Under the pieces are notes generated by a model. It was not told the DNA's origin, searched no databases, and was given only the letters and a program-made list of their open reading frames with translations. From contig NZ_AP021861.1 in assembly GCF_009177095.1 (NCBI RefSeq), positions 620,001-684,000 of the forward strand: a stretch of 64,000 bases of DNA, written 5' to 3'. The stretch is from Lacipirellula parvula (lineage in GTDB: Bacteria > Planctomycetota > Planctomycetia > Pirellulales > Lacipirellulaceae). Made by a program: the position numbers and the translations under genes. Positions 25,299 through 34,308 of the stretch are shown here, one piece after another (the first letter of the stretch is position 1; each line of letters opens with the position of its first letter).

Positions 25299-25670
25299 AG
25301 CCAGACGGCTCTTTGACAACCGATTCGCCGCTGTCGCCGGCCCCCCCCGAACGGAGGGTAAAAGCGACACGACACGCGACACTAAACTCGCAAAGCGAGC
25401 ACGGGGAAGAACTTACCGCGAGCGCTTAGTGTCGCCTAAAATACGTTTTTCGCACGGACGCGACGCGACACGACATCAACGCGGCCCGCGACGCAGCTCC
25501 GCACCCCCGTCGCCATCGGCCTGAGTCGCTTCAGCGACTAGGCGGCGCCACGCCGCGCGCAGCCTCATGCTCACGCCGGAGTACCGCCGAGAGCATACCA
25601 CCCGGCCGTCGAGGACGCCCCACCGCCCTATGAGAGCGTTTGGCGAACCATCCCGCTAACCGCGAACATG

Positions 25671-25871
25671 AACGCTGAAAGCGTTCCAGCATCCAGCCCG
25701 GGGTTGATTGCGCAGCAATCTACCCCGGGACAGCGGCGCCCCGGATACCAACCCTGAAAGGGTTGCAGAAGCTTCAACCCTTACAGGGTTGTGCGGCTCG
25801 TTGGGCAACGTCCCCGGGGTAGATCGCACCGCGATCAACCCCGGGCTGGGTGATGAAACGCTTACAGCGTT
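25671..25871. repeat. Three-tier nested palindrome
   Basis: The outer pair is AACGCTGAAAGCGTT (25671-25685) and AACGCTTACAGCGTT (25857-25871). The middle pair is CAGCCCGGGGTTGATTGCGC (25694 on) and GCGATCAACCCCGGGCTG (ending at 25848). The inner pair is AACCCTGAAAGGGTTG (25750-25765) and CAACCCTTACAGGGTTG (25775-25791). All six units are hairpins, and the left and right members differ only as reverse complements. Confidence 0.92.
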
Positions 25872-25918
25872 GAAGAAGCAGCCAGACTGACCAGGCCGCC
25901 TCTTGGGGGGGACAGCAC

Positions 25919-25968
25919 GCGACGCAGAGCGTCGCTCACGACGTTCCCACGCAGAGCGTGGGAACGAG
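25919..25968. repeat. Half element of the 'CGTTCCCACGC' family
   Basis: GACGCAGAGCGTC is followed by CGTTCCCACGCAGAGCGTGG plus GAACGAGG. It matches the right half of the element at 25076-25298. Confidence 0.75.
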
Positions 25969-26012
25969 GCGACAAGGCATTTCCTGAACCCCGAACCCTC
26001 GCCCCTGAACCC

Positions 26013-26034
26013 TGCCGACCGCTTTAGCGGTCGG
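26013..26034 (-). terminator. Hairpin at the end of gltA
   Basis: GCCGACCGC and GCGGTCGGC form a 9-bp stem with a 4-base loop. The left arm on the minus strand encodes the last residues of gltA, and the stop codon TAA lies in the loop. There is no T-tract, so termination is possible but not certain. Confidence 0.45.
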
Positions 26035-27313
26035 CAATCGCTGGAATCGGCCGTTCGGTCGGCCCGGTGTATACCTGCCGCGGACGGCAGATCTTCTTCG
26101 CCGGGTTGGCGTGCATCTCGACCCAGTGAGCAATCCACCCCGGCAGCCGGCCGATGGCGAACAGTACGGTGAACATCTGCTCCGGAATGCCGATGGCGCG
26201 ATAGACCACGCCCGAGTAGAAGTCGACGTTCGGGTAGAGCTTCCGCTCGATGAAGTAGGGGTCGTTGAGGGCGACCTGCTCGAGCTCCAACGCAATGTCG
26301 AAGATCGGATCCTTGATCGCCTGCTTCTTGAGGATCCGGTGGCAGGCCGCCTTAATGATCGTCGCCCGCGGGTCGAAGTTCTTGTAAACGCGGTGGCCGA
26401 AGCCCATCAGGCGGAAGTTGTTGTTCTTGTCCTTCGCCATGTCGACGTACTTCTTGACGTTCGAGCCGTCGCGGCGGATCTGTTCGAGCATCTGGACGCA
26501 GGCCTCGTTCGCCCCGCCGTGCAGCGGGCCCCACAAGGCGCTGATGCCGGCCGAAATCGAGGCGAACAGGTTGGCGTTCGACGAGCCGACCATCCGCACC
26601 GTCGAGGTGCTGCAGTTCTGCTCGTGGTCGGCGTGGACGATCAGCAGCAGGTTGAGGGCGTCGACGAAGTCCTGGTCGACCTCGTAGTTTTCGCTCGGCA
26701 CGGCGAACATCATCCGCAAGAAGTTCGCACAGTAGTCGAGCGAATTCTGCGGGTACATTTGCGGCTGGCCGACCGACTTCTTGTAGGCAAAGGCGGCGAT
26801 CGTCGGCAGCTTCGCGACGAGGCGAACGATCGAGGCGTCGACTTGTTCCGGATCGTGCGGGTCGAGCGAATCTTGGTAGAAGGTCGACATCGCCCCGACA
26901 ACCGAGCCAAGGATCGCCATCGGGTGGGCGTCGCGGGGGAAGCCGTTGTAGAACAGGCTCATGTCCTCGTGCAGCATCGTGTGCCGCGAGAGGGTGTCCC
27001 GGAAGTGGTCGAGTTTGGCCTGCGTCGGCAGTTCGCCGTAGATCAGCAGGTAGGCGACCTCGATGAAGGTGCACTTGGCGGCGAGTTCTTCGATCGGATA
27101 GCCGCGGTACCGCAGGATCCCCTTCTCGCCGTCGAGAAAGGTGATCGCGCTCGTCGTGGCGCCCGTGTTGACGTAGCCCTCGTCGAGGGTGATATACCCG
27201 GTCGAGCCGAGGAGCTTGCTGATGTCGACCGCCCGCTCTTGCTCGGTACCGACGACGACGGGGAGCTCGAGTTGCTTGCCGTCGGGGGTAGAGAGCTTGG
27301 CAACCTCAGACAT
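26024..27313 (-). CDS. gltA: Citrate synthase, type II
   Basis: Citrate synthase condenses oxaloacetate and acetyl-CoA at the entry of the TCA cycle. It has 429 residues, close to the E. coli type II enzyme. The active-site segments HEQNCSTSTVR, GPLHGGANEAC and MGFGHRVYKNFDPRA are present, as is the N-terminal beta-domain (DGKQLELPVVVGTEQERAVD). I chose the ATG at 27313, preceded by AAGGA. An upstream in-frame extension to 27448 is not supported. It stands alone between two repeat-rich gaps. Confidence 0.96.
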   Translation of the reverse strand: MSEVAKLSTPDGKQLELPVVVGTEQERAVDISKLLGSTGYITLDEGYVNTGATTSAITFLDGEKGILRYRGYPIEELAAKCTFIEVAYLLIYGELPTQAKLDHFRDTLSRHTMLHEDMSLFYNGFPRDAHPMAILGSVVGAMSTFYQDSLDPHDPEQVDASIVRLVAKLPTIAAFAYKKSVGQPQMYPQNSLDYCANFLRMMFAVPSENYEVDQDFVDALNLLLIVHADHEQNCSTSTVRMVGSSNANLFASISAGISALWGPLHGGANEACVQMLEQIRRDGSNVKKYVDMAKDKNNNFRLMGFGHRVYKNFDPRATIIKAACHRILKKQAIKDPIFDIALELEQVALNDPYFIERKLYPNVDFYSGVVYRAIGIPEQMFTVLFAIGRLPGWIAHWVEMHANPAKKICRPRQVYTGPTERPIPAIADR

Positions 27314-27736
27314 CGGACGATCCTTTCGGCGAACACGGCGGGCTAGACAGGCAGATGGGAGTTCCGCAGAAGAACCGTTGCCTGGAGAGGCGAAACGGGG
27401 CGAAATTGCGGAGCTATGAAGTTTACCGGCCCTACGGAGCCGGTTCAATCCGCGACGAAAGGGTTCAGGCGGGAGGGTTCAGGGTTCAGGAAATACGGCT
27501 TGTACCTCGCCAACGGCCTCGTTCCCACGCTCCGCGTAGGAACGGACTATTCGACGCTCCGCGTCATTTTCCTGCTACCTGACGACGTTGTAATCCAGCC
27601 ATCCGGATGGCCGCAGAGCGGCGGGGGCGGCGTTCCCACGCGGAGCGTGGGAACGAGGGGAGCGTGGAGAACCCGCATAGGAGCAAGGGTTCAGCTGTCC
27701 TCCCCGAACCCTGAACCCCGATAACTGAACCCTCGC
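27314..27736. other. Intergenic gap with composite repeat
   Basis: This 423-base gap between gltA and the PPIase gene is largely the composite element at 27461-27733. No gene is seen. Confidence 0.65.
27461..27733. repeat. Composite element: 'GGGTTCAGG' outer arms around a 'CGTTCCCACGC' pair
   Basis: The outer left arm is GGGTTCAGG repeated (27461-27490) and the outer right arm is CCCGAACCCTGAACCCC plus CTGAACCCT (ending at 27733). Inside are CGTTCCCACGCTCCGCGTAG (27520 on) and CGTTCCCACGCGGAGCGTGG (27631 on). It shows that modules from different families combine. Confidence 0.82.
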
Positions 27737-29062
27737 TCAACGCCTCACCGGCTTGTTGTCGAGCAGTTCGGTTAACCGCGGCCCGTTGAGATCGCCGTGG
27801 AAGATCGTCCAGACGCGGGCGTTCTTGCGGAGCTTAACCAGTTCCTCGGCAACGAGGACTTCCTTCTGCTCCGCTTCGAGGAGTTCGCGAATCTTGGCCT
27901 GAGCCTCGGTAAACGGCGTCCGCCCCGGCGGCTTGCGATCCAGCACGCGCACAATGTGGAAGCCTTGCGCGCTTTCGATCGGGTTGCTCATCCGGCCTAG
28001 TTCAAGCGTTTCGAGCGCCGAGTTCAGCTCCTCGCACATCAGCGAGCCGGGGGAAGTTTCCTGCAGACCCCCTTCGGCGGCCGTGAATCCTTGCGACTTT
28101 GCCTTCGCCACGTTGGCGAAGACGGGGCCTCGCAAACCGGGGGTGATCTTCACGATCGCCCAAACTTCATTCCCCATGCCGGCGAGCTGTTGCCAGGCCT
28201 GATCGCGATCGCCGCCGCAGCGGTCGAAGCGAACCATCAGCTCTTCCCACTTGATGCTGCCGGGGTATTCGTACTCTTTCAGATGATCCTGGTAGTAGGC
28301 GACCATTTCCTCTTGAGTGACGACTTTGAGCTTCGGCATCCGCTGCCGCAGCCATTCGCCGGCGACTTGCTTCTCGACGTACTGCCGCTGAACGTCTTTG
28401 AGCGACGAACCATGAACGGCAAGCGCCGCGTCCAGTTGCACGCGGTCCTTCACGCCGTAGACTTCGTAAAGCTTCGGGAGTTCGTTCGCTTCAAACGGCT
28501 CGGCCAGCGTCTTTTCGACGTGGGCGAGATTTTCCGGCGGCAACGTCCGGCGGAAATCGGCGAACAGCAGCTTGGTGTCGATCAGGTTCGTCACCATCTT
28601 TTCGAGGTAGAGCCGCTCGACCTGGGCCCGCTGCTCGGGCGGCACCTTCATGTTCTTCGACTTCTCGGCCGAGTCGATCAGGCGGTGGACTTGCCACAGC
28701 ACGTCGCTGGCGAGAATCACTTGGTCTTCAACGCGGGCGACGATCTCGCTGCCGGTGATCGGTTGAGCGTCGGTCGGGACGATCGGCGGACCGAGCGGTT
28801 CGGTCGCCGCCACTGACGCTTGGCTCGGGGCGACGAAGGTTGCAGCTGGGGCGCCCGCGGCGCCGGCGGGCATTGCCGGGCTCTTCATCGGATCGACGTT
28901 GTCTTGCACGCCGCGAACGGCCGAGGCGCTCGGCGACGACGGGCCCGCCGCCATCGAACTAGGCACCGGCGGCGGTTCAAACGACGACTGTCCGCGCGCA
29001 GCAAGCGGCAATAGCGCTGCCGCTAACCAACCGCCGATCAAGATGAGAGTTCGTCGCAGCAC
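27737..29062 (-). CDS. Parvulin-type peptidyl-prolyl isomerase, SurA-like
   Basis: This 441-residue secreted protein starts at GTG. Its signal peptide is LILIGGWLAAALLPLAARG. It has a Pro/Ala-rich linker, a SurA-like helical N-domain (VEDQVILASDVLWQVHRL, DTKLLFADFRR) and a C-terminal parvulin region (GSLMCEELNSALETLELGRM, then SAQGFHIVRVLDRK, residues about 340-395). It probably helps fold outer-membrane or secreted proteins. The parvulin active-site spacing appears somewhat shortened, so activity is uncertain. mfd follows upstream on the same strand after about 120 bases. Confidence 0.85.
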   Translation of the reverse strand: MLRRTLILIGGWLAAALLPLAARGQSSFEPPPVPSSMAAGPSSPSASAVRGVQDNVDPMKSPAMPAGAAGAPAATFVAPSQASVAATEPLGPPIVPTDAQPITGSEIVARVEDQVILASDVLWQVHRLIDSAEKSKNMKVPPEQRAQVERLYLEKMVTNLIDTKLLFADFRRTLPPENLAHVEKTLAEPFEANELPKLYEVYGVKDRVQLDAALAVHGSSLKDVQRQYVEKQVAGEWLRQRMPKLKVVTQEEMVAYYQDHLKEYEYPGSIKWEELMVRFDRCGGDRDQAWQQLAGMGNEVWAIVKITPGLRGPVFANVAKAKSQGFTAAEGGLQETSPGSLMCEELNSALETLELGRMSNPIESAQGFHIVRVLDRKPPGRTPFTEAQAKIRELLEAEQKEVLVAEELVKLRKNARVWTIFHGDLNGPRLTELLDNKPVRR

Positions 29063-29180
29063 GAAGCTGTTCTCAGTTCAAACAATGGACGACAAGCCGC
29101 GAACGCCGCCGGAACAGGCGGCGATGATCGCGCGCAGGATCGCTGAAAGACTCCGCCGGGGAGCCCAAGGCGGCGGGATT

Positions 29181-32100
29181 CTAGGGAGCGACCCCCTCTG
29201 GCCGCAAGAGAGATTTCAGCCGCGATAGCACCCGCTCCGGCTCGTCGGCGTCGGGGCCCAGCACGAGGTACGCCGAACGGGCGTCCGCGACCCGCAACAT
29301 CCCGCCGCTCCGCTCCACCAGTCGGCTCAGCGGGCCGCGATTCGTGTAGGTGAGGACGGCGTACTTCCCTTCGAGGTGGATCGCCTCAAGCAGGTTCTGG
29401 TGAGCCCAAATTCGCAGGCGGGCCAGTTCCACCAGTTGCTCGACCGGCGGCGGCACTTCGCCGAAGCGGTCGGCCAGTTCGGCGTGCAGGTCGTCGAGGT
29501 CGCCTTCCGAACCGATCCGCGCCAGGCGGCGGTAGAGATCGATCTTCGTCCGCATGTCGGGAAGATACCGCTCCGGGAAGTAAGCGGCGACTGGCAGATC
29601 GATCGAAACATCGACCGAATCCTTCGGCGGCAGCTTCTTCAGTTCGCGGACCGCCTTCTCCAGCAGCGCGCAGTAAAGCTCATAGCCCACGGCCGCGATG
29701 TGGCCGCTCTGCTGGGTGCCGAGCAAATTGCCGGCGCCGCGGAGTTCAAGGTCCCGCATGGCGAGCGCGAAGCCGGCGCCCATTTGGCTGAACTCCTCAA
29801 TCGCCCGCAGCCGCCGCGCCGCCTCCGGCGAGAGGTGCTTCTTCTGGTCGACCAGCAGGTAGCAGTAGGCCCGATGCTTGTACCGCCCCACCCTGCCCCG
29901 CAGCTGGTGCAAGTCGGCCAAACCGTAGCGGTCGGCGTCGTCGATGAAGATCGTGTTCGCGTTGGGAATGTCGAGGCCGCTCTCGACGATCGTCGTGGCG
30001 AGCAGGATGTCGAACTCGTGCCGCACGAAGCCGAGCATCACCTCCTCAAGCTCGGTTTCGTGCATCTGGCCGTGCCCGATGCCGATGGTCGCTTCGGGGA
30101 CGATCCGCTGGAGCTCGTGAGCGACCTTCTGGATATCGTGAATCCGGTTGTGAACGAAGTAGGCTTGCCCGCCGCGATTCAGCTCCCGCAAGATCGCGTG
30201 GCGGATCAGCGTATCGTCGAAGCGGGCGATCCGCGTTTCGACGGCGAGGCGATCCTTCGGCGCCGTCTCGAGGTTCGAGATGCTTCGCACACCAAGGAGC
30301 GACATGTGGAGCGTTCGCGGGATTGGCGTGGCGGTCATCGTCAGCACGTCGACGCTCGCGCGGAGGGCTTTCAATCGTTCCTTCACCGCGACGCCGAAGC
30401 GTTGCTCTTCGTCGATGATCACGAGCCCCAGATTCTGGAACTGCACGTCGGCCGACGCGAGGCGGTGGGTGCCGATCAGCAGATCGATCGTGCCGTCTGC
30501 TGTCTTCTTGAGAATCTCGCGTTCTTCTTTCGCGGTGCAGAACCGCGAGACGGCGCCGATCTGGAACGGGAACTCGGCCATCCGCTGCGTGAACGTGCGG
30601 CGATGCTGCTCGGCGAGGATCGTCGTCGGCACGAGCACGGCCACCTGGTAGCCAGCGTCGATGGCTTTGAAGGCGGCGCGGATCGCCATCTCGGTTTTGC
30701 CGAAGCCGACGTCGCCGCACAGGAGGCGGTCCATCGGCTTAGCGAGCTGCATGTCTTGCTTGATCGCCGCGATCGCGGTGAGTTGGTCGGGCGTTTCCTG
30801 GTAGGGAAACGCGGCGTCGAATTCTTGCTGCCACGGCGTATCGGCGGGAAACGAAATGCCGGGCCGTGCTTCGCGGGCCGCCTGCACCTGCAGCATGTCG
30901 ACGGCGAGGTCTTCGACCGCCCGCTCTGCCGCCTTCTTGTGCCGCAGCCACGCCGTGCCGCCGATCTTGGCGAGCATCGGCTTCGCCTTGCGGCCGCCGA
31001 CGTACTTCTGCACGAGCTCGATCTTGCTCGTGGGGACGAAGATCCGCGTCCCTTCGGCGTATTCGAGTTCGAGATGCTCCTCAGCGCCCGCCTCTTTGTC
31101 GAGCAGCTTCAGCCCGCGATAGCGGCCGATGCCGTGGGCGAGATGGACGACGAGGTCGCCCTCGCGGAGTTGCAGGAAGCTGTCGATCGCGCGGCCGGTG
31201 GGCCGCTGCGAGGGACGCGAGAGTTCGGTGCGATGGAAGAGCTCGGCGGCACTGACGAGGATCAGGCCTGTTTGATTTGCAACACGCTCTGAGTTGATGG
31301 CCGCATCCGCTTCTGCCCCCCTCCCCAACCCTCCCCTCGAGGGGGAGGGAGCCTCAGGGTTCACGCTGATCACACGAAAGCCATGGCTCAGCCGTCCCCG
31401 CGCGAAGTGGAGCCGGCCCTCTTGCGCGAGCCGCGTCTCGCGGAAAACCTCGCCGAGGCGTTCGACCTCGGCGTCGGTATCGCACACGAGGTAAACGTGC
31501 TGGCCGACCGAGGCCGATTCGAGTTCGCCGCGGACGCGGGCGACGTCGCCGCTGAATTGCTCGACCGATTCGAACTGCAAGTGGGCCGTTGTTTCGTAGG
31601 AACCGGCCGGCACGCCCGCGGCAGTCACCGACGGGAACTTTAGCATCTCGGTCATCGCCACCGACGTGGCGAAGTACTCCTCGGGATGCTCAAGCCGGCG
31701 ATGGTAATGCTTGCCCTCTTCGTCGAGGTCGGTCGGCTCGACGAGCATGAACCAGCTTCCTTCGGGCAGGTAGCTGGCATAGTGCGTGCGGAGTTTGACG
31801 TCGGCCGTCAGCACGGTGACGTCGGCGGTCGGCAGGCTGGCGAGACTCCGCTGCGTCGCAACGTCGAACGTGCGGATCGATTCGACCTCTTCGTCGAACA
31901 GCTCGATCCGCAGCGGATCGGTGGCGTCGGGCGGAAAGACGTCGAGGATGCCGCCGCGGAGGGAGAACTCGCCCGGCAGTTCGACGGCGGTCGTTCCCTG
32001 GCAGCCTCGCTCGGCGAGCCAATGGGTGAACGCATTGAGGTCGAGCCGCTGCCCGACGGCGATGCGGTGGTTGGCCGCGTCGAGTTGCTCCTCGCTCGGC

Positions 32101-32528
32101 AGCGGCTGCAGCAGCGACTGAATCGAGGTGACCACGATCGACGGCGCGTTGGCGGCAGCGAGCCGTTTGATGAGCCGTTGCCGCTGGCCGAAGTTCTCGT
32201 CCTGCACGATCCGATTGCCGGCGTCGGCTTCAGTGGCGGGAAAGGCTTCCGCGGCAGCGTCGGTAAAGACGGCGAGGTCGTCGATGAGTTGATCAACGTC
32301 GGCCGCGTGAGGCAGGACGACCGTGAGCGTCCGCGGACAGCGGCGGGAGAGCGCCGCGGCGACCAGCGCGCGAGAAGACCCCCAGACTCCGCCGAGCGTC
32401 CCCGCCTGGCCGTTGGCCAAGCTCGTCAGGACTTCGGAAAAGTCGGGATGCGTCTCAAGTTGAGCGGGCAACCCCCGCAACGCCGCTGCGGCGTCGGCGA
32501 GTTCCCCCGCGGCAGTTTCCATCGCCAC
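29181..32528 (-). CDS. mfd: Transcription-repair coupling factor
   Basis: Mfd removes stalled RNA polymerase and recruits the UvrA/UvrB excision machinery. This protein has 1,115 residues. It has a UvrB-like N-region (GSSRALVAAALSRRCPRTLT), an RNAP-interaction domain after DSFLQLREGDLVVHLAHGIG, Walker A GDVGFGKTEMA near residue 604, DEEQ near 704, TATPIPRTLHMSL, and a C-terminal TRCF domain. Residues about 385-420 contain an insert (with EAPSPSRGGLGRGA) coded by a half-copy of the CTCCCC repeat. The start is GTG at 32528; an ATG two codons in is equally possible. Confidence 0.95.
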   Translation of the reverse strand: MAMETAAGELADAAAALRGLPAQLETHPDFSEVLTSLANGQAGTLGGVWGSSRALVAAALSRRCPRTLTVVLPHAADVDQLIDDLAVFTDAAAEAFPATEADAGNRIVQDENFGQRQRLIKRLAAANAPSIVVTSIQSLLQPLPSEEQLDAANHRIAVGQRLDLNAFTHWLAERGCQGTTAVELPGEFSLRGGILDVFPPDATDPLRIELFDEEVESIRTFDVATQRSLASLPTADVTVLTADVKLRTHYASYLPEGSWFMLVEPTDLDEEGKHYHRRLEHPEEYFATSVAMTEMLKFPSVTAAGVPAGSYETTAHLQFESVEQFSGDVARVRGELESASVGQHVYLVCDTDAEVERLGEVFRETRLAQEGRLHFARGRLSHGFRVISVNPEAPSPSRGGLGRGAEADAAINSERVANQTGLILVSAAELFHRTELSRPSQRPTGRAIDSFLQLREGDLVVHLAHGIGRYRGLKLLDKEAGAEEHLELEYAEGTRIFVPTSKIELVQKYVGGRKAKPMLAKIGGTAWLRHKKAAERAVEDLAVDMLQVQAAREARPGISFPADTPWQQEFDAAFPYQETPDQLTAIAAIKQDMQLAKPMDRLLCGDVGFGKTEMAIRAAFKAIDAGYQVAVLVPTTILAEQHRRTFTQRMAEFPFQIGAVSRFCTAKEEREILKKTADGTIDLLIGTHRLASADVQFQNLGLVIIDEEQRFGVAVKERLKALRASVDVLTMTATPIPRTLHMSLLGVRSISNLETAPKDRLAVETRIARFDDTLIRHAILRELNRGGQAYFVHNRIHDIQKVAHELQRIVPEATIGIGHGQMHETELEEVMLGFVRHEFDILLATTIVESGLDIPNANTIFIDDADRYGLADLHQLRGRVGRYKHRAYCYLLVDQKKHLSPEAARRLRAIEEFSQMGAGFALAMRDLELRGAGNLLGTQQSGHIAAVGYELYCALLEKAVRELKKLPPKDSVDVSIDLPVAAYFPERYLPDMRTKIDLYRRLARIGSEGDLDDLHAELADRFGEVPPPVEQLVELARLRIWAHQNLLEAIHLEGKYAVLTYTNRGPLSRLVERSGGMLRVADARSAYLVLGPDADEPERVLSRLKSLLRPEGVAP
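31315..31350. repeat. Half copy of the 'CTCCCCTTGAGGGGAGG' repeat inside mfd
   Basis: CCCCCTCCCCAACCCTCCCC followed by TCGAGGGGGAGGG matches one half of the elements at 11922 and 13740. It lies within the mfd coding sequence and keeps the frame open. Confidence 0.85.
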
Positions 32529-32560
32529 GGAGGTGATTGTAGGCGGCTACGCGCGAGATG

Positions 32561-32734
32561 AGTAGCCGCGGCTCAACGAGCCGCCGGAGCGAACTCGAAT
32601 GGGGAATGCGGAATGTGGAATGGGGAGTTGGATAGCTACCGCAACGATGGAGTGGAGAGCAACGCTCGCCCCATTCCACATTCAGCATTCGCCATTTACT
32701 CAGCACCGCTCCGGCGGGGCGTTGACCCGCGGCT
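32561..32734. repeat. Complete composite element, 'GTAGCCGCGG' outer and 'GAATG' inner arms
   Basis: The outer left arm is GTAGCCGCGGCTCAACGAGC plus CGCCGGAGCG (32562-32591) and the outer right arm is GCTCCGGCGGGGCGTTGACC plus CGCGGC (32708-32733). The inner pair is GGGGAATGCGGAATGTGGAA (32601 on) and TTCCACATTCAGCATTCGCC (ending at 32693). It fills the gap between mfd and the glycosyltransferase and touches the latter's stop codon. Confidence 0.92.
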
Positions 32735-33549
32735 CACGCGGCGCGGCGTTCGGCTTTGGCGATCGCTTCGGGTTCGACGTCCTTTTGCTGCAGACCGTGG
32801 TGGAGTTCCCACAGGCGAGCCTGCTTCATAAATGTGTAGAACGCGCTCATCCACGAGATCTGCAGCCCCACCATGCCGTCGAGGCAGCCGCGGTGGAGGA
32901 TGTAGTCGCGGAAGAATCGTAGCGGCGGCGAGAATAGCATGCGGGCGTAGCTTGGCCGGCGGCCACGAGCATACCATTGCTCCGCTTGCACGCGGGTGTA
33001 GCGATCGAACTTGTGAAGATAGGTCGCCCACGACCAGAGCGTGTAGTGATCGAGCAATGCGGTGAGCGAGCCGCAGCGTTCGCTCCGCACTTTCACATTG
33101 CCGTGATCGCTGGGGCCTTCGTAGCGGCCCTGATCGCGGCGGAAGAGCCGCACGAGTTGATCGCGAGCCCAGTCGGTGTAGTGGACGCGGTGACCCATGA
33201 GGTGGTTGGCTCGGCCGAGCCAATAACCATCGCAGTCGGGATTGCTGTCGATGGCTTTACGGATCTCGGCGGCCAGCGCTGGCGAGACGCGCTCGTCGGC
33301 GTCGATGATGAGCACCCACTCGCAGCTGGCTTGGGGAATCGCCCAGTTTTTGAAATCGCCGGCCGTGATGTATTCGCGCTCGATGACGCGGCAGTCGGGT
33401 CGGCTGCGGGCATACTCCAGCGTGCCGTCCGTCGAGCCCGAGTCGGCCACCAGAATCTCGTCGGCCAGTCCAGCGACGCTATCGAGGCAGGGGCCGATGT
33501 TCGACCGTTCATCCTTGCAGGTGAGTAGAACGGTTAGCTTGGCTGGCAT
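32734..33549 (-). CDS. Family 2 glycosyltransferase, WaaE/KdtX-like
   Basis: This 271-residue GT-A enzyme probably adds a sugar to an LPS core or similar glycan at the inner membrane face. The N-terminal LTVLLTCKDERSNIGPCLDS, ILVADSGSTDGT and the metal-binding IDADERVS (DxD-type) are clear. The later YEGPSDHGNVKV and TYLHKFDRYTRVQAEQW segments resemble WaaE. A C-terminal amphipathic, aromatic-rich segment (SPPLRFFRDYILHRGCLDGM) suggests membrane association. Its stop codon abuts the right arm of the repeat at 32561-32734. Confidence 0.9.
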   Translation of the reverse strand: MPAKLTVLLTCKDERSNIGPCLDSVAGLADEILVADSGSTDGTLEYARSRPDCRVIEREYITAGDFKNWAIPQASCEWVLIIDADERVSPALAAEIRKAIDSNPDCDGYWLGRANHLMGHRVHYTDWARDQLVRLFRRDQGRYEGPSDHGNVKVRSERCGSLTALLDHYTLWSWATYLHKFDRYTRVQAEQWYARGRRPSYARMLFSPPLRFFRDYILHRGCLDGMVGLQISWMSAFYTFMKQARLWELHHGLQQKDVEPEAIAKAERRAA

Positions 33550-33829
33550 GCGCCGGTCTCGCGAGGAGGGAGGACGAGGGAGTTCGAGGCGTCGCGATGC
33601 TACCGATTGTCTACTGGCGGCTCAATATGAGCTGGCCGGCAATTGGTTGCCGGACAATCGGCACAGGTGGCGTAAGCGGTTTGGGAGGGTCAAGAACTCG
33701 TTGGGGAGGCGGGCGGCCTGGGTTCAGGACGCTAGCACTCCCTTCCGATATCAATTGATGGAAGCCGCGGATCTAGGACCCCCTTTGGTCCCGCCGGCGG
33801 CCCCTCCCCTCGGCATGGAGTCCCGACCA

Positions 33830-34048
33830 ATGTTTCGCTCAATGTTTCTGGCGCTCGGCGTTTACAGCTGCCTGCTGGGAGTCGAGGCGTTGGCTGTCGA
33901 ACGAGCCGTTCTGAAGAAGCCCGAAGGCGTCCCGTCGGCCGAGCAGAAAGTGGTCGTGCCGCCCGATTGGGCGCCCTGGAGCCTGATGGGCGGCGGAGCG
34001 GTGGTCGTCCTCTACTCCTTCACGATTCCCCGTCGGGTTAACGGCTAG
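33830..34048 (+). CDS. Small secreted or membrane protein
   Basis: This 72-residue protein has an N-terminal hydrophobic stretch (FRSMFLALGVYSCLLGVEAL), a polar middle, and a second hydrophobic segment (PWSLMGGGAVVVLYSFTIP) near the C-terminus. It looks like a small bitopic membrane protein of unknown role, of a kind common in planctomycetes. An ATG at 33815 in the same frame adds five residues. Confidence 0.65.
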   Translation: MFRSMFLALGVYSCLLGVEALAVERAVLKKPEGVPSAEQKVVVPPDWAPWSLMGGGAVVVLYSFTIPRRVNG

Positions 34049-34308
34049 CCCCTGCCGGGCCGCACTGGCTCCCCTGCCCCGAACCTTCTGCCGGCGGCCC
34101 GCCTCCCTCTCCGTACCGCCGAAAAGTCCCGTGGTGCGGGATTTTCCGGCCCCGGCATCCCCCGAGTTGCCGCTAGCCGCCAGGGCTGGAAGGTTGTTTC
34201 CGGCCACCCATCCGTTTACCATAAACAGGTTTACGGAGCACTTTGCCGCGGCTACTGCCGCCGTCGCTCCCCGTCCTATCCCGTTTTCGAAGACCTGAGG
34301 CGCCTCCT

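Larger units (their letters stand above)
24825..26023. other. 1.2-kb repeat-filled gap
   Basis: There is no credible gene here. From left to right it holds the DUF1559 terminator, a GCCCGGGG element (24922-25016), a CGTTCCCACGC element (25076-25298), an inverted pair CGCGACACTAA/TTAGTGTCGC (25375-25435), an AGTCGCTTCAGCGACT hairpin (25524-25539), a three-tier palindrome (25671-25871), half of a CGTTCCCACGC element (25919-25968) and the GAACCCTGAACC motif (25983-26012). Confidence 0.7.

Noticed and set aside
24900-26020. Several open frames of 60-160 codons in the repeat-rich gap
   Set aside because: They cover palindromic repeats, have no ribosome sites and show arginine-rich low-complexity translation.
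29376-31292. 638-codon frame on the plus strand
   Set aside because: It is antisense to mfd, and composition reflects codon bias only.
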